Source: NBML01 sp029939535 (GTDB taxonomy: Bacteria; Desulfobacterota; Desulfobacteria; Desulfobacterales; Desulfobacteraceae). From it: 19,665 nt of DNA. A program made the translations under genes and the position numbers. Below, piece after piece: positions 7,151 to 14,458 of this stretch (position 1 is its first letter; every line of letters begins with the position of its first letter). The stretch lies in assembly GCA_029939535.1 (NCBI GenBank), contig JAOZST010000061.1, positions 1 to 19,665 of the forward strand, read 5' to 3'. Below the pieces are notes generated by a model. It was given only the letters and a program-made list of their open reading frames with translations, did not search any database and was not told the DNA's origin.

Positions 7151-9598
7151 ATGAGCAGTCAATTACCCAGCCAGGCACAGGTTGTCATTATCGGCGGAGG
7201 CATTGTAGGTTGCAGCACAGCATATCACCTTGTGGAACTGGGGTGGAAAGATGTTGTATTATTGGAACGGAAAAGAATTTCTTCAGGCACGTCCTGGGCA
7301 GCAGCAGGACTCCTTGGACAGCTCTGGCCCACAAGCCCTTTGACCAAACTTGCCAAGTACGGGGCTGACCTCTATGCCGGACTTGAAGCAAAAACCGGCC
7401 AGCCAACAGGTTATCAACGAAACGGATCACTCCGGGTATCAAGGACTTCGGCCAGAAGGAGTGAATACCTGAGAGCCCTGGGTATGGCAAGGGCCTTTAG
7501 TATAAAAATGGAAGAGATCAGCTTTGAAGAGGCCAAACGTTTTATGCCGGTCATGAACACCGATGATCTGACCGGTGCATGGTACCAGCCCGATGACGGA
7601 GTAACCAACCCTGAAGACACCACCCAGGCCCTGGCCAAAGGGGCAAGAATGGGTGGAGCAACCATCCTGGAAAATATCAAGGTTCTTGACATTGAGACGA
7701 CCCAGGGTGCGGTCACCGGTGTAAAAACTGACCAAGGGGATATCCAGTGCGAATATGTGGTCAATTGTGCTGGTATGTGGGGAAGGGAAGTGGGCAAAAT
7801 GGTGGATGTAAGCATTCCTCTGCTTGCAGCCGAACATATGCACATGACCACTGAACCCATTGAAGGTGTATACAAAGGCATGCCCTATCTAAGGGATATG
7901 GATGGTTACATATATATCAAGGAAGAGATGGAAGGCCTTCTCATGGGTGGGTTTGAGCCCATGGCAAAGACCTGGGGAGTCAAAGGCATTCCAGAAAATT
8001 TTGAATATACCCAGCTGGATGAAGACTGGGACCAGATGGATCTGTTCATTGAAAATGCCATCATAAGGGTTCCTGCCTTTGCCGAAGCAGGAATCACCAA
8101 CCTCACCACTGTACCGGAAAGTTTTACCCCGGACACTTCCTATCTTCTGGGTGAAGCTCCTGGAGTGAAAAACTTTTTTGTGGGCTGCGGAATGAACTCC
8201 GTGGGGATCACCAGTGCCGGCGGTGCAGGCATGGCCCTTGCCACATGGATTGTCCAGGGCTATCCCGAAGAAGATCTCTGGCCCGTGGATGTAAGGCGGT
8301 ACAACAAATGGCAGAATAACCTTAAATACATTGAAGAACGGGTCAATGTGGAATCAGTGGGCAACCTCTATACCGACCACTGGCCCTTTAAACAGCCAAC
8401 TTCATCCCGGGATGTCCTGAAAACCCCCATCCATGACCGGTTAAAGGATATGGGGGCCTGCTTTGGCGTGGTTTCAGGCTGGGAACGAGCCAACTGGTTT
8501 GCCCCTGAAGGTGTGGAACCGGAATATAAATACAGCTGGGGACGTCAGAACTGGTTTGAATATTCTGCCCAGGAGCACATGAACATCAGGGAAAATGTGG
8601 GAATCTATGATCTGACTTCCATGGGTAAATTCCTCATGCAGGGCAGGGATGCCCAAAAGGTTCTCCAGATGATCTGTGCCAATGACGTGGCCGTACCTGT
8701 GGGCAAGGTTGTCTACACCCAGATGCTCAATGAACGCGGGGGAATCGAAGCCGACCTCACAGTGACAAAAATGGAGGAAAACAAGTTCTTTATTGTAACG
8801 GCCGGAGCCACCACCACCAGGGATTTTGACTGGATCATGCGCCATATACCAGAGGATGCCAATGCTGTTCTCACCGATGTCACCTTTTCCTATACAATGC
8901 TGGGAGTCATGGGACCCAAATCCAGGGATCTTTTGAACAAAATCGTTGAAGAGGATCTTTCCAATGAAGCCTTCCCCTTTGCCACTGCCAAAGAGATCCA
9001 TGCAGGATATGCCACGGCTTTTGCCGTCCGCATGAGTTTTGTTGGAGAACTTGGATGGGAGCTGTATATCCCCACACCTTTTACCCTGGATATTTTTGAT
9101 AAACTCATGGAAGCAGGTAAAGAGTTTAACTGCAAACTCTGCGGTCTTCATGCCCTGGATTCCCTGCGCCTGGAAAAGGGGTATAAACACTGGAGTTCTG
9201 ATATCACCCCGGATACCACCCCCTATGAGGCAGGCCTTGGATTTGCAGTCAAACTGGACAAGGAAGACTTTATTGGGAAAGCCGCCCTTGTCAAACAAAA
9301 GGAAGAAGGAATAAAACAGAAACTGATGATCTTTACCATTAATAACCCGGAACCCCTTATCTACCATGATGAGCCAATATACAGGGATGGTGAAATCGTT
9401 GGTGAAAATACCCATGGTTCCTTTGCCCATGTTACGGGAAATTCCATTGGCATGGTTTATCTTTCCAATGAAGATGGAATATCTGATGAATGGATTATGG
9501 ATGGTGACTATGAAATAGAGGTGGAGGATAAATTATATCCCATCACTCTTCATTTAAAAGCACCCTATGATCCCCAGGGAAAATCCATCAAGGTATAG
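7151..9598 (+). CDS. Dimethylglycine/sarcosine dehydrogenase-like FAD-GcvT protein
   Basis: The protein has 815 residues, close to the usual length of dimethylglycine dehydrogenases. Residues 10-370 are a DAO-type FAD domain with the dinucleotide fingerprint GGGIVG (15-20) and acidic E39. About 375-435 is a middle FAO-like segment. About 440-720 is a GcvT folate-binding domain (GELGWELY near 632, LRLEKGYKHW after it). The remainder is a GcvT C-terminal barrel. Such enzymes oxidise N-methyl groups of dimethylglycine or sarcosine, hand the one-carbon unit to tetrahydrofolate as methylene-THF and pass electrons to ETF. The etfBA genes in the same operon fit this. The mitochondrial enzymes attach FAD to a His in a WHAAGL-type motif; here the motif is SWAAAGLL with Ala50, so FAD is probably not covalently bound. 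The start is supported by AGGAGG 7 nt upstream of ATG. The substrate is inferred, not shown. Confidence 0.85.
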   Translation: MSSQLPSQAQVVIIGGGIVGCSTAYHLVELGWKDVVLLERKRISSGTSWAAAGLLGQLWPTSPLTKLAKYGADLYAGLEAKTGQPTGYQRNGSLRVSRTSARRSEYLRALGMARAFSIKMEEISFEEAKRFMPVMNTDDLTGAWYQPDDGVTNPEDTTQALAKGARMGGATILENIKVLDIETTQGAVTGVKTDQGDIQCEYVVNCAGMWGREVGKMVDVSIPLLAAEHMHMTTEPIEGVYKGMPYLRDMDGYIYIKEEMEGLLMGGFEPMAKTWGVKGIPENFEYTQLDEDWDQMDLFIENAIIRVPAFAEAGITNLTTVPESFTPDTSYLLGEAPGVKNFFVGCGMNSVGITSAGGAGMALATWIVQGYPEEDLWPVDVRRYNKWQNNLKYIEERVNVESVGNLYTDHWPFKQPTSSRDVLKTPIHDRLKDMGACFGVVSGWERANWFAPEGVEPEYKYSWGRQNWFEYSAQEHMNIRENVGIYDLTSMGKFLMQGRDAQKVLQMICANDVAVPVGKVVYTQMLNERGGIEADLTVTKMEENKFFIVTAGATTTRDFDWIMRHIPEDANAVLTDVTFSYTMLGVMGPKSRDLLNKIVEEDLSNEAFPFATAKEIHAGYATAFAVRMSFVGELGWELYIPTPFTLDIFDKLMEAGKEFNCKLCGLHALDSLRLEKGYKHWSSDITPDTTPYEAGLGFAVKLDKEDFIGKAALVKQKEEGIKQKLMIFTINNPEPLIYHDEPIYRDGEIVGENTHGSFAHVTGNSIGMVYLSNEDGISDEWIMDGDYEIEVEDKLYPITLHLKAPYDPQGKSIKV

Positions 9599-9631
9599 AT
9601 CAGGATATAGATCAAAATATAGTCTATATTT
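9594..9631 (+). repeat. 12-nt periodic TATAG repeat with in-frame ambers and a small palindrome
   Basis: TATAG occurs at 9594, 9606 and 9618, exactly 12 nt apart, within repeats of the form TATAGATCAGGA / TATAGATCAAAA. Each carries a TAG in the frame of the FAD-GcvT gene (9596, 9608, 9620); the first is its stop and a TAA follows at 9662. The last copy forms the perfect palindrome AAATATAG-T-CTATATTT (9615-9631), whose AAATATA half resembles the upstream palindrome at 6937-6968. It may be an operator, a weak hairpin or simple slippage; the sequence alone does not decide. Confidence 0.5.
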
Positions 9632-9665
9632 GAGCGAAACGGTATTTTGAATAAAGGAGTGTAAT

Positions 9666-11138
9666 ATGAAGCGACCTATCAAATCAGGGAAGCTTTCCAG
9701 CGGAGGTTTCAGCCTCAATGTTCTCACGGATGATGAAGTGTACGAAATTCATCTGGGAACCCTTGAGATACTGAAAACCACTGGTGTATACGTGGAAAGC
9801 GAAGAGGCACGGGAGATTTTCAGAATCGGCGGTGCCAATGTCAATGAAGAAAACAAGGTGGTCACTTTTCCGCCCTATCTGGTTGAAGAGTGTATCCAGT
9901 CCACCCCGGATACCTTCCATGCCTATGGCAGGATTCCGGAAAGCGATGTGGCGCTGGAGGCCAATAGAGTCACCTTTACCAACTTTGGTGAAGGGATCAT
10001 GTTTGTTGACCCATTTACAGGAGAACACAGGGAAACAACTAAAAAAGACGTGGAAATGGCGGCCCGGGTAATTGATCATCTGGAGCATGTTGAAACCTAT
10101 GAAAGGTGTATGCTCTCCCATGACAAGCACCATTCAGTTCAGGCCCTGCACAATGCAGAAGCCTCTTTGACCAACACCACCAAACACCACTGGCTTGGGC
10201 CGGTGGACCGATACCAGTGCGGCAAGATTCTGGAGCTCTGCTGGGCCATTGCCGGTGGCGAGGATAAGTTCAGGAAAAGACCCTTTCTTACCTTTGTAAC
10301 CTGCCCCATCAGTCCTTTAAAGCTTTCCTCCCACCACTGTGACATTATTATTGAAGCAGCCATGAACGGTATCGGAGTAAACTGTATTGGAATGGCAATG
10401 TCAGGAGGTTCATCCCCCATACACATTGCAGGAACCCTGGTGCAGCAGAATGCCGAGGTGCTTTCCAGCCTGGTTTTAAGCCAGCTGGTCAAAAAAGGCG
10501 CGTCGTTTATATATGCCAGTTCCACATGTCCCCTGGACCTGAAGCAGGCCACTGCAACTGTTGGAGCTCCTGAAACCGCAATGATCAATGCTGCTGTGGC
10601 AAGACTTGCCAGGTTTTACAGCCTGCCTGTTTTTGCCGCAGGTGGCTAGGGCGACAGCAAACTTACCGATTACCAGGCGGGTCATGAAAAAACCATCACC
10701 GGTCTCCTTCCGGCGTTGTCAGGGTGCAACGTTATTTACGGATTGGGAATGCTGGAGATGGGAATCACTTTTGATCTGGCACAGCTGGTATTGGACAATG
10801 AAGTCGCAGGATTAATTAAAAGAACGGTATGCGGTATTGAGGTCAATGATGAAACCCTTAGCCTGGATACGATCAAGGAGATCGGACCCTTTAAGGATTA
10901 TCTTGCCCATGAATCCACCTTTAAAAATATGCGGCTGACAACAACTCCAAAATTGATGGACCGGAGGATGAGGCCCAGATGGGAAAAAGACGGTTCCAAG
11001 GATGCCTATGAACGTGCACGCGAAGAGGTAAAACATATTCTGGAAACCTATGAACCCCCAAAACTGTCAGACGAGGTATTAAAAAAAGTGCGGGAAATCG
11101 TTGATGGCGCCGAGGCTGAACAGGGAGTCAAAAAATAA
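9666..11138 (+). CDS. mttB: Trimethylamine:corrinoid methyltransferase MttB, pyrrolysine-containing
   Basis: MttB transfers a methyl group from trimethylamine to the cobalt of a cognate corrinoid protein. The frame runs 491 codons with one internal TAG at 10647-10649 (codon 328) and ends TAA. The 490-residue product matches the roughly 495-residue archaeal enzyme, in which pyrrolysine lies at about residue 334. Family hallmarks continue on both sides of the amber: DPFTGEHRETTKKDV near 116-130, the P-I-S-P-L and IHIAGTLVQQNAE segments before it, and GDSKLTDYQAGHE directly after it. The downstream paralogue (13000-14454) aligns through the site as MAGMTDSKEVDIQAGYE. The gene is therefore read as one pyrrolysine protein, not a broken gene. 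AAAGGAG lies 6 nt before the ATG. No corrinoid protein gene is adjacent, which is unusual. The exact amine substrate remains inferred, though pyrrolysine strongly favours trimethylamine. Confidence 0.92.
10647..10649 (+). other. In-frame UAG read as pyrrolysine (residue 328 of MttB)
   Basis: The context is AAGG-UAG-GDSK in protein terms. Conceptual termination here would give a 327-residue fragment lacking the last third of the barrel. An open frame of 162 further codons with clear MttB homology continues without any shift. The amber falls where MttB proteins carry pyrrolysine, and the second MttB-family gene has Met326 at the aligned position. Decoding needs tRNA-Pyl and PylS, which are not in this window. 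Confidence 0.9.
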
Positions 11139-11145
11139 ACAAACC

Positions 11146-11200
11146 GGGCCGGGTCCCTATTGTAATCACTGGTCTAATCCCAGGTTACAGGACCCGGCCC
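11146..11200 (+). other. Long intercistronic RNA hairpin between mttB and etfB
   Basis: GGGCCGGGTCC (11146-11156) pairs perfectly with GGACCCGGCCC (11190-11200). Inside it TGTAA (11161-11165) pairs with TTACA (11185-11189) and CTGG (11169-11172) with CCAG (11180-11183), leaving a 7-nt loop. No U-run follows, so it is not a standard intrinsic terminator. It fills most of the unusually wide 95-nt gap after mttB. It could act as an mRNA-stability or processing element that sets the ratio of mttB to etfBA, or as a weak attenuator. Confidence 0.65.
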
Positions 11201-11233
11201 CAATAAACCCAGAAAAAAGTAAGGATAGTAATA

Positions 11234-12037
11234 ATGCGCATCTATGTGTGTGTCAAACATGTTCCCGACACTGCTGCAAACATTAAAATTGTCAGCAATA
11301 CAGGGTATGACAAAGAAGTAAAATATGTGCCAAACCCCTATGATGAGTATGGGGTTGAAGAGGCGGTGTCATTGGTGGAAAAGAAAGGACAGGGGGAAAT
11401 AATTGCTGTGTGCGTGGGAAATGAGTCCTCTGTAAACAGCCTGAAATCCGTCATGGCCATGGGAGTACACCGCAGTATTCTGGTGAAGACAGAGGAACAA
11501 TTACTCGACAGCGCCAGAACCTCAAAGGCCCTGGCCAAGGCAATTGCCCAGGATAGAGCTGATAAACCTGATGAAGCTGACAAACCTGACGAACCTGCAG
11601 ATCTTATTTTCATGGGAAAACAATCCGTGGACAGCGAAGGCATGCAGACCCCGTATCGGCTGGGAGCCGAACTTGGCCTTCCCGTTGTAACCGGGGTGGT
11701 GGATTTTTCCATGGAAGGAGCGCTGGCCAGGGTCCAGAGGGAAATCGGTGGGGGAGCCAGGGAAACCAGCACCATAAAAATGCCCTGTATCATTGGAGCA
11801 ACCAAAGGATTGAACGAACCCAGATTCCCCAAACTGCCCGCCATTCTCAAGGCAAAGAAAAAAGAGATTAAAGTAATTGACATTTCAACCCTTGAAATTG
11901 CAGATGATTCACAATACCGGCTCAAAAATCTTGAACCAGTTGAAGAACGATCCAATGCAACAATTCTGGAGGGAAGCACCCAAGAGATCGTTGATTCCCT
12001 GGTAAAAATTTTAAGAGAAGAAGAAAAGGTAATTTAA
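11234..12037 (+). CDS. etfB: Electron transfer flavoprotein, beta subunit
   Basis: EtfB pairs with EtfA to carry electrons from flavin dehydrogenases to a membrane ETF:quinone oxidoreductase. The 267-residue protein shows MRIYVCVKHVPDT at the N-terminus, the NPYDEYGVEEA segment (about residues 35-45), the CVG nucleotide-site region, and GATKGLNEPRFPKLPAI (about 196-212) typical of the family. Translation starts at an ATG preceded by AAGGAT. The gene is 9 nt upstream of etfA, so the two are surely co-expressed. The most likely electron donor is the FAD-GcvT dehydrogenase at the head of this operon. It carries an unusual insert, residues 109-120, made of two ADKPDE units just before the conserved ADLIFMG strand. 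Confidence 0.92.
   Translation: MRIYVCVKHVPDTAANIKIVSNTGYDKEVKYVPNPYDEYGVEEAVSLVEKKGQGEIIAVCVGNESSVNSLKSVMAMGVHRSILVKTEEQLLDSARTSKALAKAIAQDRADKPDEADKPDEPADLIFMGKQSVDSEGMQTPYRLGAELGLPVVTGVVDFSMEGALARVQREIGGGARETSTIKMPCIIGATKGLNEPRFPKLPAILKAKKKEIKVIDISTLEIADDSQYRLKNLEPVEERSNATILEGSTQEIVDSLVKILREEEKVI
11558..11593 (+). repeat. 18-bp tandem duplication inside etfB
   Basis: GCTGATAAACCTGATGAA (11558-11575) is followed directly by GCTGACAAACCTGACGAA (11576-11593). The copies differ at two positions, both silent T/C changes in Asp codons. Each encodes ADKPDE. The insertion lies in a surface loop position between a helix and a beta strand, so it is probably tolerated. Confidence 0.85.
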
Positions 12038-12046
12038 GGAGAAACC

Positions 12047-12991
12047 ATGTCAAAGATAGGTGTATTTATAGAAACTGCGGATCAGGCCATAAAAAAAAGT
12101 GTAGCCGGTGTTATTTCCGCAGCCCTCCAGGGGGGAGAAGTTGTGGGATTTGTCCTGGACGGTTTTGCTGAAAGCTACAGGGAGAGCCTGGGAGAATACG
12201 GAGTTACTGAACTTGTGAACCTCACAGCTGCCAACATTGATTTCTCAAAACAGCCTGAAGCAGCAGGCAGGGCCCTGGCACAAGGGGCAAATGCCTTTGG
12301 AATAAGCTCCCTTCTGGGTGTTTCCAGCCCCATTGGCAATGATCTGCTTGCCCGGGCTGCCATGGAATTGAAATCCACCCTGACCCTGGACTGCCTTGAA
12401 GTGAATTTCCAGGAAAATTATGTCAAAAAATCCCATTTTTCCGGCAAGGCCATTGCCACCTTTGAAATGGGCACAGGCACCCATGTGATTGGCATACGGC
12501 CCAATAGTTTTGATGCAGTCCGGAATCCCGTGGACTGCCAGGTCATTGACCATGACATGGATCTCCCTTCCGAAGATGCCATTGAAATCATTTCTGTGGA
12601 CAAGGCAGGTACCGGCCAGAAAGAGCTAACTGAAGCCAGCGTCATCATCACCGGAGGACGTCCCATGGGGTCCAAAGAAAATTTCAAACTCCTGGATGAA
12701 TGTGCAAAGACCCTGGATGCCGCTGTGGGAGCCTCCAGAGCTGCCGTGGACTCGGGTTATGCACCCCATTCCATGCAGGTGGGTCAGACCGGCAAAATCG
12801 TCAGCCCCAAACTCTATATTGGATGCGGCCTTTCAGGCTCGGTACAACATTTTGCCGGCATGAAGACCTCCGAGGTAATTGTTGCCATTAACACGGACAA
12901 GGATGCCCCCATTTTCACAAAATCAGATTACGGAATCATTGGTGATCTGTTTGAGGTGGTCCCTGCACTGACAAAGGCCCTGAAGGAATAA
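12047..12991 (+). CDS. etfA: Electron transfer flavoprotein, alpha subunit
   Basis: EtfA carries the redox-active FAD of the ETF heterodimer. The 314-residue protein is of normal length. Its C-terminal FAD domain contains the full family signature: GASRAAVDSGYAP (about 228-240), QVGQTGKIVSPKLYIGCGLSG, QHFAGM, and AINTDKDAPIF, ending with DYGIIGDLFEVVPAL. The N-terminal half is the usual more variable ETF fold. It begins at an ATG with AAGGAG 5 nt upstream that overlaps the etfB stop. Its position between two MttB-family genes and downstream of the FAD-GcvT gene indicates a dedicated ETF for N-methyl oxidation rather than fatty-acid oxidation. Confidence 0.93.
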   Translation: MSKIGVFIETADQAIKKSVAGVISAALQGGEVVGFVLDGFAESYRESLGEYGVTELVNLTAANIDFSKQPEAAGRALAQGANAFGISSLLGVSSPIGNDLLARAAMELKSTLTLDCLEVNFQENYVKKSHFSGKAIATFEMGTGTHVIGIRPNSFDAVRNPVDCQVIDHDMDLPSEDAIEIISVDKAGTGQKELTEASVIITGGRPMGSKENFKLLDECAKTLDAAVGASRAAVDSGYAPHSMQVGQTGKIVSPKLYIGCGLSGSVQHFAGMKTSEVIVAINTDKDAPIFTKSDYGIIGDLFEVVPALTKALKE

Positions 12992-12999
12992 AGGATAAA

Positions 13000-14454
13000 A
13001 TGATCAGCTCAAATACATTTTGCAATTCAAGTACCCGCAAACTGCCCAGAACCAAAGTTGTGGATGAAGGGGACCTGTCCAGAATCCACGAAGCCAGCAT
13101 CGATCTTCTGGAAAATACCGGGGTCATTTTTGAACACAGTGAAGCCCTGAAAATTTTCAAGAAACACGGGGCAAAGGTTGAAGGAAAAAAAGTTTTTATT
13201 TCCAGGGCAATGGCTGAAACTGCCATGAATCAAGCCCCCACAGTATACCGCCATGTTGCCAGGAACGACCGGCAGTCCGTCACCATTGGAGATGGGATAG
13301 CACCCCAGCCCAATGTTGGATGTGTGTTTGTGGAAGATATGGATAATGGAAAACGCAGGGGAATTCTTGAAGATTTTGCCAATTTCCAGAAATTGTCCCA
13401 GGCCAGTGAAATTGTCAAACTCACCGGAGCTTCACCTGTAACCCCCGATGATGTGGAAGCCTCTGAGCGCGCCCTGTACATGCTATATGAAACCATAAAA
13501 CATACGGACAAACCTTTCACTGGAACCTGTACCACCGCCAGAAAGGCCGAAGAGTCCCTGGCCATGGTTGAAATGGTATTTGGTGAAGGCTATTTAAGGG
13601 ATCACTATTGCATAGGTGTCAGCACCAATCCCTTAAGTCCCCTGAAATACGCAACAGAAGCCCTGGATACCATAATTGCCTATGCAAAAAAAAACCAGCC
13701 GGTATATCTACTTCCCTGTGCTCTGGCAGGAGTAACCGCTCCCATAACTATTTTTGGCAGCATTGTCCAGCAGAACACGGAAATTCTGGCAGGTACAGCC
13801 CTTGTGCAGTTGATCAGCCCAGGCTGCCCAACAGCATATTGCCCTGCTTCCACCGTGGCTGACATGCGCACAGCCATCTGTATCTTTGCACCCCCGGAGC
13901 AATTCCTCATCAATACCGCCTGCCTCCAGATGGCCATTGATTTTTACAGGGTGCCCACCAGGATCATGGCCGGCATGACCGACTCCAAGGAAGTGGATAT
14001 CCAGGCAGGCTATGAAACCATGCAGAACATGCTCATGGGTCTTATGTCAGGAGGTCACATGGTGGAACAGGTATTTGGAGTCCTGGATGCAATCATGACC
14101 ATATCCTATGAAAAATTCATCATTGATGAGGAAATGATGAGCCGGGTAATCCGGATCTGCGACGGAGTGGACACATCAGACAATGAAATGTCCCTGGATG
14201 TGATGAAGCAAGTTGGACCCGGCAACAGTTATCTGTCCCATTCTGACACCTTTAAGCGATTCCGAGACCAGTGGCTGCCCTCGATCTCCTGCTGGACCTC
14301 CTATGACAAATGGGAATCAACTGGAAAAGAGAGTGTCATGGCAAGGGCCAACAAAAAATATAAAGAAACACTTGCAAGCCGTCCCGAAATGATGATCTCC
14401 AAAGATCTGGACAGGGATTTAAAGGCATATATAGAAAAAGTAAGGGGTGAATAA
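13000..14454 (+). CDS. MttB-superfamily methyltransferase without pyrrolysine
   Basis: The 484-residue protein is full length for the MttB superfamily and is uninterrupted. Shared landmarks with the upstream MttB include the N-terminal 'IHEASIDLLENTGV' helix, STNPLSPLKYA, IFGSIVQQNTE and MAGMTDSKEVDIQAGYE. At the pyrrolysine position it has Met326. Characterised non-pyrrolysine members are quaternary-amine methyltransferases such as MtgB (glycine betaine), MtpB (proline betaine), MtcB (carnitine) and MtyB (gamma-butyrobetaine); this one probably acts on such a compound, with glycine betaine favoured by the dimethylglycine-dehydrogenase-like neighbour. Substrate residues cannot be assigned by eye. 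The gene starts 8 nt after etfA with AAGGAT upstream. A cognate corrinoid protein is needed but is not encoded nearby. Confidence 0.85.
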   Translation: MISSNTFCNSSTRKLPRTKVVDEGDLSRIHEASIDLLENTGVIFEHSEALKIFKKHGAKVEGKKVFISRAMAETAMNQAPTVYRHVARNDRQSVTIGDGIAPQPNVGCVFVEDMDNGKRRGILEDFANFQKLSQASEIVKLTGASPVTPDDVEASERALYMLYETIKHTDKPFTGTCTTARKAEESLAMVEMVFGEGYLRDHYCIGVSTNPLSPLKYATEALDTIIAYAKKNQPVYLLPCALAGVTAPITIFGSIVQQNTEILAGTALVQLISPGCPTAYCPASTVADMRTAICIFAPPEQFLINTACLQMAIDFYRVPTRIMAGMTDSKEVDIQAGYETMQNMLMGLMSGGHMVEQVFGVLDAIMTISYEKFIIDEEMMSRVIRICDGVDTSDNEMSLDVMKQVGPGNSYLSHSDTFKRFRDQWLPSISCWTSYDKWESTGKESVMARANKKYKETLASRPEMMISKDLDRDLKAYIEKVRGE

Positions 14455-14458
14455 TCCT

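Noticed and set aside
8474..9430. 318-codon minus-strand ORF inside the FAD-GcvT gene
   Set aside because: It lies wholly antisense to a gene with clear domains, has no recognisable motifs and is a codon-bias shadow.
9666..11138. mttB as a pseudogene with a nonsense mutation
   Set aside because: The only stop is an amber at the known pyrrolysine position, the frame is otherwise intact, the ribosome site is good and the operon is well ordered.
11146..11200. Possible tRNA-Pyl, because the hairpin loop contains CTA near its middle
   Set aside because: The structure is one long hairpin with no D or T arms. The loop TCTAATC lacks U33 before a CUA anticodon and there is no GTTC-type T-loop.
11338..11979. 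213-codon minus-strand ORF opposite etfB
   Set aside because: The sequence is low-complexity Ser/Leu/Pro-rich and mirrors the codons of etfB, which carries unmistakable ETF signatures.
14447..14458. GTG start for the sigma-54 activator
   Set aside because: The purine-rich AGGGGTGA that would serve as the ribosome site covers this GTG and is well spaced from the ATG at 14459.
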